DNA of 64,000 nt from Trematomus loennbergii (lineage: Eukaryota; Chordata; Actinopteri; Perciformes; Nototheniidae). The translations under genes were made by a program, and so were the position numbers. The stretch lies in assembly GCA_012861695.1 (NCBI GenBank), contig JAAOOA010000027.1:14064643-14128642 (forward strand). The letters run 5' to 3'. Positions 54,343 to 64,000 of this stretch are shown one piece after another (the first letter of the stretch is position 1; every line of letters starts with the position of its first letter). A model generated the notes under the pieces. It was not told where the DNA came from, ran no database searches, and saw nothing but the letters and a program-made list of their open reading frames with translations.

Positions 54343-56958
54343 ATGACAGATGATACTACAGTCACACCAAAAAACAGCAGCAACCACAACAGCTGGTTCA
54401 TTGCTTGTGTGGCTGTTTGAACTTTAGGAAGTGAATTAACTATTTGTAGTGCCCGCCTACACAGACAAGACCTATCACATTACAGTACCAGCATTGTCAG
54501 TCACAACCAAAAATCCACGCCCACATATTGAGTTCTTATAATTGTATTTTGTTTAAGTTTTAAAACATTTTTTTAGGATTGCTTCACACAAAGACCTGAT
54601 AAGTGTTATTATAGGACATCATGCTCCATTGTCTTTAATGCCTAATTTGGCATAAAGTTAGGCTGAAATAAGACATTGGGTTATGGGTTTCTTACAGGAT
54701 GCATAGCAAAAACAGCACATGTTGTAATTTATAGATAGTATCTTGAAGTTGAATATTAAACTGTCAACGCCTTTGATTTATATAAAATGAACAATGTAGA
54801 TAGTGAGAGTAGAGAGCCAACTTTCTTTGATATTTTATTTCAAAACATGTGGACCAATAATAATTTAAGGCTCCCTCCCATCGGTTAATACTTAACATGT
54901 GTTATTTGGGTCTCTGGTAAATATCAATCTACAACAACATGCCCATTAAAAATGTGTATCTGAGTGTGTGTGGACTGAGAATTGTAGCTTCATGCTCAAG
55001 AGGTCATGACTGGGATCGCAGAGGTCTCCAATAAGTCATGTTGGCCTGAGAGCAGCCAGTGGGTTGTGAAGACGGAAACAAATAACTAGTTCTGTCTTGC
55101 TTTAAGATGAATCACACAATCGGACTCAATGTGGCTTATATGATTACTCACTAATGACCAATGGACACTATTGGTCGAGTTGTGGATCAGAATCGAAAGG
55201 TTGCATTTGAGTTCCTGTCGTTCTGGCACATCTCACTTAACCTGCCTGTCCTGTGGGAAGTGAATTCCTCCTCAGTGCACTGTAACATTTCTATGCAGGG
55301 GACAGACTGGAGCAAAAATATTTAATGCATGAGAATCAATAAAAGCTGAGGAAGAAACAAAGAGCACAAAAAGGTTTTGCTTTTCTCTGAACTGCTTTGT
55401 AAACCCTGGAGGGGGTAGCGGTATTGAGCCTTTTTGTGTTTGTTCAGATCAACACTGTGAGGCACTAAAAATAACCCCTCCTCCCTCGCAACGTGTGTGG
55501 GTCGAGGGTCAAGTGTAGCTCCTTTTGCTCCCCAACACATCCTATTATCACAGTACAGAGCACAAACAACAGCCGCTTTATGTCCTCTGCAGCTCAACTG
55601 GAAAATGTCCCAACCATGCCTTTGCTGTTGGCTTTGGGTCGCACTTTGTCCATACGCAAAGCTTTCCTCGAGCCTCAAACAAGTCCTCTGTAAATTCTTT
55701 TATTTTTTTTTTCAATTTCTACTATCTCTATTGTGAATTTTCAGGTGCTTTTGTCCCACAATTGGAAACCTCTAATATTACCTAATATATACAAAAATCA
55801 TAAAACTCACTCTTCAAATATGAACCTTTTCAAAGGTATACATCTAAAATGGTATAAGATTCATAGTAAAGTGTTCAGAAGAGTTAGAATCAATCGCCCA
55901 GTAAAAGATTTGCACACACATTGCATGTCCCCGGGCATTTTAATGTTGTTGTGTTTCCATCTGAAAGAGTGGAAAGAATCAAATTACTTTAGTTTGCTGT
56001 AAATTAAGTGTTCGTGCAACGAGCAGTTCAGAAAATGCTTCCGGCAAAAGAAAGTGAAGAGAAAAGGGAGAAGTCACAAACATTCATTATCTGCTGATTA
56101 TGTCTTCTATAAGTCAGAGATAAAGCATTTCTTTAAACAACAGTGTTTTGGTTTGCACAGAAGAAATACAGTAAATAAATCACAAACAAAATAGTATAAA
56201 ATTGGTAAATGCAGCTTTGTTTCATAGGCTCTGACTGCAAAGATCTAATCACTACCAATAATCACTTTAAGAAGGATGAAACCACAGAGGCAAACTGGGC
56301 TTTTCTCCTGCTTTGAGGAAAAAATGTGTTCAGTAAATACAAATAGGCAATACTACGTCACACATTTTGAGTATGAGATTTAGTATGCTCTTTGTATTAG
56401 GGTCCAATGGATACAACCAAAGGATTAATACTTTGTCACGGGAAGATATAGATTTACTCGCACTATTTGAGATTAATTTGAGTTAGAAGAGTTTGTGCAC
56501 AAGCATTTTGTAGGGACCTGAGATTCTACCCTTAAAAATAAGACAAGACTTTGTTTAAGGGGTTATTTTCTGAATTTGGTTCTTGGCCATTGTGAGCAAA
56601 CTCCTTACTATATTTTAGGCATTTGTTTATTAAAAAAAAAATGTTCTAGGAATATAAGATATTACTTTGAGTTAATCTTTAAACAAGTCTAGAAATGACA
56701 GGTATCAAGTTGAAAGCCAGTATGGAAACTCTCCTCGAAATAGGACAAAAGCATGGCAAAGAATTCCACATAGTAATTTGTACGCCTAATACTATACTTT
56801 GATTGTATTTCATAAAAAGAGATACTTTGTTTGTTGACTTAGTTTCTTGATATCAGCTGAATAAATGGTTAAAAGGGAATTCCAAATGTTCCTTCAGTAC
56901 TGCCTGCTTGTACATAAGGGCTGTAACATGTAAATGACATGAGGCATGATGGCATGAG
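54343..56958. other. Non-coding
   Basis: No exon, RNA gene or transposon end recognised. Confidence 0.4.
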
Positions 56959-56966
56959 GTCTAGAC

Positions 56967-57477
56967 CAGTGGTTCTCAACTGGTCAGGCCTCGGGACCCA
57001 CTTTTTACTTGGTCAATACATCGCGACCCAACATTTTGAAGCACTCAAATCTATTCAACAAAAAATCGTGCTGTAATATATACGCTTTTGAGCATACAAT
57101 ATTAATAAAAGTGAAGTACAGTGCATATATCCCTTATATCCCTTCACAGAACTAAAGTATGCTTTAAAAAAAGGTTTAATGAGATGATGGAATCAAAGCT
57201 GAACTATATAAATAGGCACACATGCTGAAACCCAACCCCAGCAGGGGGTCTGGGGGATTCTCCCCCAGGAGATTTTTAGAAATACTAACATAAACTACGC
57301 ATTCTGGTACACTCTGAGAAGAAAATCGGGCCTTCAAAATAAAAGTTTGAGTTTTTCCCCCAAAAAAAAATTCAATTTTTTTTTTCAACTTTTTTTTCTT
57401 CACTCACACATCCGCGACCCACTCGAAACGGGTCCGCGACCACTTTTGGGTCGCGACCCACCAGTTGAGAACCACTG
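56967..57477. mobile_element. hAT MITE (511 bp) with palindromic 8-bp target duplication
   Basis: The left terminus cagtggttctcaactggt and the right terminus accagttgagaaccactg are perfect inverted repeats. They are flanked by gtctagac at 56959-56966 and 57478-57485. Gcgaccca words recur near both ends. No coding capacity. Confidence 0.95.
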
Positions 57478-57485
57478 GTCTAGAC

Positions 57486-60400
57486 ATCAATGAAGATATT
57501 TCAATTGGTGTTTAATATCTTGGAGAAAAGTGTTTTTGTCACATTTGAATGAATGGAGTAATTCTCTTTGTTTTTTAGTGGCGGTGATAGTTACTGAAGT
57601 TAAGAAAACAACATGTCCTCCTGCGTCATCAAAGAGACTGCTGATGTTAGTGTGTTTAGACCCAAGGGGCGGGTCGTGGGCCTCCACGTGCTGTGTACAC
57701 AGCGGGAGACATTGACCTCCATCACACATGTAATACACACACAATCCTTGCTTGCTACAAAACACAGCAGGAACCCACAAGGTTTAGTGCCACCAACAAA
57801 TATTGCAATATTGTTAATGCTTTACCAAAAAACATCTTGATCACTTTTTACAGGACAAAATGTTTGCATGTCTCACTCACAGCTTGTTTCAGCAAATTAC
57901 AGGTACTGTGATAAAACTCTTTCTTTACTGTTTACATGTAAGATGTATGGTCATTTCACAACCTGCTCCTACATTTTAGTTTCTGACTGTGGATGGACGA
58001 GACAAATAGGCTGATTTAAGTTAAAAAACAAGTATATAGTTCAAGTTGAATATCTTTAACCTCGTCAAAAATCGAGTTTGTATTGTTTTTCTAAACGTCC
58101 ACGATCAAAGACGATTTTCACCACAATCAACATCTTAATCTAGCGAGTAAGCATGCAAATATTCTTATTTTCAGCACTGAACACAAAGTTAAGTTTAAAA
58201 AATGCCCCAAAGTGATGACAATTAATTCAAAGGGGTGGTATAAATGTCTGCATCAAATTTCATTGCGATCCATCCGATTGTTATTGAGTCATTTCACTCA
58301 AAACTACAAGAACAAATGTAATGGTAGAGCAGATCACAACATTGCAATTCTATCTCTGGGTACAATTATTAACATTTTATGGCAATTCTTTCAATAGCCG
58401 TGGCAGACATTGCCTGTAGGCCAAAAATAGTAGTATTTTTAGGCCCCAAGCCGCATTAAAAATAGATGTACAAAGAAAACCAACTCTGTAAATCACATGA
58501 TATACTGTACATGCACAGCAAAGATGTGATACAGAAGCAGTAAAAAAGTTAACACCATAATAGATCCGTAGATTATTATTGATCATCTTTTATAAAATGT
58601 CATATTATAGGTAAGTGAAGCATAATCACCATGCATTCCAAATCAGCTGCTTTCCTGAAAGCAGTTGGGTACATTTGGTCTGTACTGAGTGTAAACACTA
58701 TATGTAATACAGAGATGTATTTACCTTCTTTCATGACCCCCCCTCACCTGTCTGTAGCTGATTGACTGGTTGGCTTCTTCTTGCTGCTCCGTGATTCATT
58801 CCTCTTGTCTCTGCAGCTCTCTCCTGTCAAACCTCATCTCCTCCTCAGCTATGCTGCGTTGACGTAAACTAAACACATCAAATATTCATAACACACCGGC
58901 ACACTACTTCTTTGGAGTATTTCAGGCTCTCCAAAGACCTGTTATGAACTGCTCATGGTCTTTCAAGAGCTCAAGAAAGCCTCACATAAAAACCATCCAA
59001 CAGCACAACAAACAGAAGTGGAAGCCGACATTTAAAAAAATCTGCCTATCCTTGTATGCTCTTTTTAGTTTGTTAGGTTAACATGCACTAAAGGGTTAAA
59101 TACTTCTCAAAGAAGCTATAAAGTAGATCAATCCATCTACAGCAGTGATATGTAAAACACGAATTGTGTTGGTGTGAAGAATCCATGTGAAGCCCTGCCA
59201 GTGCATGGGTCCTCATGAGGATATACTCACAGGAATGTGTGTGTGTGTTTATCTTTGTGTGCTCATCTGTTTACTGTCTAATTAGTCTCTGTTTGCCGAT
59301 GACATTACCTGTATTACAGAACCACCCAAACGTTGTAATAGGCATGATTTTGCAGGCTGACATAACAGCAGCTGTGAAACTGTTTACAGTAAACTGACTG
59401 ATTTGTTCATACCACCACATCCAATGCTCGTCATTTCCTTTTTATATCAGTTTTTTATCTAAAAAAATAATGAAAAAAAGATTAGTCGAACGTTTATTTT
59501 TTATGCCCATTACACGTCAAACACAAGCGAAAAATATTCCACAGGGAAGGTAAGAAACATAATTTGTGAACTAATTGTATACTTTTTTTAATTGTAACAT
59601 TTTCCAGGGAAGTGTTTAATTCATTCTTCATTGCTTTTTCTGTTGTTGCTATCATCGTCAAAAGCAAATACTCTTAAACTCTTTAGATTTTGTTAAATAT
59701 ATATTTATATGAATATTGTTGAAATGACAAGTCAGTAAAAAATGTTGTTGTTGTCTACATGTATAAAAGGCAAGAGAATACATTTTGAATTTGAATAATT
59801 AAAACTCCAACCCTACTTTCTATAGTATTATATGTATGTCCTTTACAACATGTTACATAGTGACCTGACTGTATTATAGCAGCACGTAACCCCTATCTAC
59901 TGTATAGCCTGTAGGCTGTATTCTTAACATTCTTGACCTACATTACATCTACACAGATCTGCTGCTTCCCTCGCTCACGCTGTTGCTCGCTGTTCCATGT
60001 CATGTTAATATCTTGTTTGCCTTGCCCCACACTTTCTCATGATTGACTGAAGATGTTGACGCTGAGCACCACATGTCAGTCCTTCTACTGTGATGAGATG
60101 CAGGATGTGTTGTACTTTTTTTCCCAATGTACAGACATGGGAAACGATAACGCCATAGGCCTCGCCTGCCTTATTAAATGACTGAAAACAAACCAGGACA
60201 GAAGCACTCAAGGCCAGTTCACGGATCAGCTCTCTCTTTGAGTTTGACTGTTTTCCAGGCTGATTGTTGCGTGTACATAGCGTCTGTTCCTGCGAGCCCA
60301 ACTGTTTGTGTTGGTAATTCATTCATAAGTGGGGTCAGTTGTAGCAAATGTACTCAAAGCTCTTCATGGGAGAATAAATGACACTTGAGGCCTATTTAGA

Positions 60401-63400
60401 CTTCCCTGCTGCAGTGCAGCTCAGACGACAACCAAAGGGTTAGCATAGCCTTCCAGTCCTCACACAGACTGCTCTGTAAACTTAAACACACAGAGGCATC
60501 TTTCTTTTTCTGTTCCTAACAAGCAGCTAGAGTCAACAAGAGAACAACAACTTAGCTATGCATGGAGAAACACAAATGAGGCACCTCTGGCAAAACCACA
60601 TTTATTTTGGAAACATTACAGTGCACTTGAAGCAAAGACATAATGAAGGCTTGAAGCATCTACTGTAAGTGTGTGTCTGTGTGGGTGTGTTTCAGAGGTG
60701 AAAGAGAGCGAATGGCAGAGCATAATGTGTGTATAACAGAGAAGATGGAGCAGCAGAAATGTCGATTTGCTTTTCTCTGACAAGCAGAAGTGAGGAATTG
60801 AGTTCATTTAGATTGAGGATGATACAGATGAAGGGGAAATGGAGTGAGATAACACAGATGACGATTACCAGTGATAAAGAAGAGGATGGGCGGGAGCTTG
60901 TGAAGCCAAGTGAAACCGAGACAAATCACAGTGATTTCACATTTGTGAATATTATACCAACAGATTAAACATTAAGATTAACAACCTTAAGATCTTATGG
61001 TTATGCGGGTAATGGTGGTGACTGTTTCTTAAAAATGATTCATTATAGAGTATTTATGTTTCTCACTGGATACTGTAGAGGACCGCCTCGGGGAGAGAAA
61101 TTAACCCTCTAGGGAAAATCTTGGTAAGCAAAGTAATAATTCACAGCCTTTTCCTGGAAAAGATAAGACTGCTGCTGTTTTATGTTATTATCAGTAAATC
61201 CCACGAAATACCAGAACCAACAATGGCTTTAACTTGTATAGGTATTGTGCATTTGCCAAAGACTGATATACGACATGTTATGTTTTGGCTTATTGATTTA
61301 TACCTGTATACATTTTTTTAAACAAATGGTACAGCCATAATGTTGTGTTTGAATGACATAAGTCTATATTTGGTATAATATCATAAAGGATAGAAGTATT
61401 AGCAACTTGTTATATTTCAGGGGTATGTAATTCTAAACATTTTAAATAACAAGAAGGTATACTAAGTAATTCACTTCTCGTTTCTGCCTCTCAGCGGGAG
61501 ATTTAGAAAATGCATTTGTGGAGTTATTTTCGATCAAGCTTAACATATTATGTTAATTGTATCAAAGCAATGTGTCGTGCAGGGCAACAATCATATAGCA
61601 TGAATGTTCTTGTCCAGAGACTGCACAGAGTTAGTAGCATGCATTCATTGTTGATTCAAACATAAAACATTACCAGGCTTATCCTCTATCACAGTAGGGA
61701 TTCATCCAACATCCACTTCATTAATGCTTCGACAGTGATTGTTTAAAACTTCTTAGAGGCTTCTGTAAAATCCTCTTCCCTGCTGCACAGGAGGAGAAGA
61801 GTAGTATGTTTACAAAAGTGAAAACTGAAACAGTTTAGACCTAAATATGAACCATAGATTGCTTCAGTCTGCACTGGCTGGCTTATTGTTTACTTGACCT
61901 TAACTCAATGTGTTTTTCAGTCAAAAATGCTCAGCAATATTGCCTTTGCACTAGAAGAACAAGAACCGGTTTTAGGGTTTTACCTCCACACAAACATTCT
62001 GTGTTTCTATTAAGCAGCCTCTGAGCTCACAGTATGACCTCATCCCCTGCAGCCTTTTCTTGTAAATTATGTTTTCTTTACGGGCTGTTCTGCCTTTCTA
62101 AATAAGGTTTAAGAGATTCAGTGTGTCTGTATGGGTTTCATAATGCTGTGCTGCTTTGCCACTGCGTTTGACAAACCAAGTTCCAGTCTTATAGCGCTCT
62201 GACGGAGCCATGTTGAGGAGCTCAGGGGATTACTGCACGTAAACATAGCATCCATAAGAGCTCAACATACAATAGAGTCATGTGGACACATGTAGAGGCC
62301 ACATGGGGCACGAATCACACAGGTTAATTCATAATTCAGCAAGTCTATGTGGAGCAACATCACACACATTCAACTTTACAGAGGATGTTGTAAGAGGGCC
62401 TGTGTTAGTCCCTTTGCTGCATCTTAAACTAATAACAGATGTTTATTTGTCGAAAAAATGCAAACTGGGATGTTGCAACATTAAAAGCAAATCAAGTTAT
62501 TTAGTCATCCTTTGTGTGTTTTCTGTTGTCCTCTCTATACACTGTGTAATGTTTTCCCTCTATTGTTTGAGAGGGACATTTTCTCATTCATCATTGTATT
62601 GTTTGTACATAATCTATCAGGAGGACCCCATTAGTCTCCTCGTGCTCCTCAAAGTGTTGATTTAACATTTTCGGATCTGCTTTGCGACTGCCAATTTTAA
62701 TTGAACTCTTTTGCGTGGGGTATTGCTTTCATAGAAACTTTGTATTTCCCTTGGGACAAACTGTGCCCAGAGACAGTGAAGGAATTGTTTTCTTTCTCTA
62801 AAATCTGTGTTTGTTTATTTCCGTAACAGATCCCAGTTCCCATTGGAATGAATTAGGCAGCTTCATCAAGTGGTTCTAACAGTTGTTGTTTATTTAAAGA
62901 GTGGCTCTTGTTTGTCAACTGGAGCCCTTATTAGGACTAGCTAATTTGTATAGTGTCAGAGTATCAGAAGAACGCCTTTGACAGTCATGCTTAAAGTCTA
63001 AAGCAGCACAGACTTTAATTAGTTTCAGTCCTGGGTCTGACTTTCACTGTAATGTAATATTAGCAGCATCATTGAATCACTCAGCTGGTGGATCATTAAA
63101 GGCTGTTGACGCCACAAACTGAACAGCTTAACACCGTTTTGGCACAGATAATGCTTTTAGTAAATGTTGCACAAAGAACAGATTTTCTTTATTCCAAGAC
63201 AGCTGAACAAGTGTGTCATGCTAACTTGCAAAGTGTTGACAGGTGAAACAGTTTGCTTCACTCCTTGCTCGCTTGTTTATGCAAAACTCAGGTAATTGGT
63301 GCAAATTGCACAGAGCAATTCATACTGCGGCAAATCGAATGTCACGTCTGAATTGCTGTTTTGTGCTTTTGTAGAATGATACAGTCGCACATGCACATGC

Positions 63401-64000
63401 ACAGGTTCTCTGCTGCTCTCACACGCAATGCAATGTTACAGTATCTCTTCTGTTTTTTTGTGTGATGAAAGCTGCCAAAACACTCAAAACTGTCATGAAC
63501 ATAGTACTTTGACTCCTGTGATGAGTTAGAAGGTAATGAAGTGCACTTGTAACATCTTATCAATGCAGTGTTTCTGTCTCTCAATTTGACTACTACAAGC
63601 ATCTTTCAGTGGCAAACACATTTTTTTCCTTATTTCGATTCATGGCATATTGTTCTTGCATATATTGTAAAGACTATCAATTTTCACACCTGCTGATATG
63701 TGAATTGAACATTGAATTTGCTGTTGGAGCGAGAGGTTTTTACCACAGAAATAGTAAATGCAACACATGATGTAGATATTACCTACGTCTTTTCCCCTGA
63801 CTCTCTGTACCAGCCAGGTCAGAGAATATAGCGAGTACACAGGTAGAGACAAATAAGCTAAGGGCTGTTTAAGCTTTACCACAAACAATACAGGAGGGGG
63901 GTCATGCTCTTTGCTCAAACTGGGAACTATAGTGGTCTGTAATTATACTGTTGTTTCGAGGTCAGGTTTTCATCTCAGACAACTAATCTCTGTTCTTTTG
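57486..64000. other. Gene-poor right end
   Basis: No confident gene. The only exon-like sequence is at 58748-58868, which has splice signals on both strands but an in-frame stop on minus. Otherwise AT-rich DNA without transposon ends that I can define. Confidence 0.4.

Noticed and set aside
55322..55678. 118-codon minus-strand frame
   Set aside because: Composition and content look random; no homology or exon borders.

Overview
This is vertebrate nuclear DNA, almost certainly from a teleost fish. Genes are split by GT-AG introns, long CA/TG microsatellites are abundant, and there are many fish-type DNA transposons (hAT, piggyBac-like and THAP-bearing elements) plus an L2/CR1-like LINE. Protein-coding content is concentrated in the first 33 kb; the last 30 kb is mostly non-coding. 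All calls rest on reading the sequence, with no database search.

Layout. 1-4.9 kb: first coding exon (minus strand) and part of intron 1 of the PKA catalytic subunit gene prkaca, with a hAT element inside the intron. 6.3-10.0 kb: complete four-exon asf1b (histone chaperone, minus strand). The tail-to-head order asf1b then prkaca on one strand matches human 19p13.12. 12.6-20.5 kb: complete three-exon crb3 (Crumbs polarity protein, plus strand). Its 7.4-kb first intron holds, on the opposite strand, a degenerate locus made of a HIPK-like kinase domain, a tail of 93-bp tandem repeats rich in Ser/Thr-Pro sites, and two tandem SGNH-hydrolase-like modules. 22.2-23.1 kb: a beta-tubulin gene remnant (minus) lacking about 210 codons including the nucleotide-binding loop; crb3 next to a TUBB4A-type gene resembles human 19p13.3. 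23.7-27.6 kb: a duplicated block containing two copies of a hAT element, one invaded by a 1.1-kb element with ~200-bp inverted termini. 28.7-30.7 kb: complete six-exon TRIM (RING, B-box, coiled coil, PRY-SPRY) gene. 31.4-33.0 kb: a class A GPCR gene (minus) with a 5' untranslated exon and a one-base frameshift near TM1.

33-64 kb: no confident gene. It contains a ~3.9-kb DNA transposon carrying remnants of a THAP-domain gene, into which an L2-like LINE and then a piggyBac-type MITE inserted; three long CA tracts; a 955-bp piggyBac-type element; a 511-bp hAT MITE; and a CpG-rich candidate first exon near 47.25 kb. The long gene-free tail could be introns of a large gene.

The most unusual object is the kinase, S/T-P repeat and SGNH locus nested antisense in crb3. 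It is broken by several single-base shifts, so either it is a decaying copy of an active family or some breaks are assembly errors; comparing related fish would settle this.
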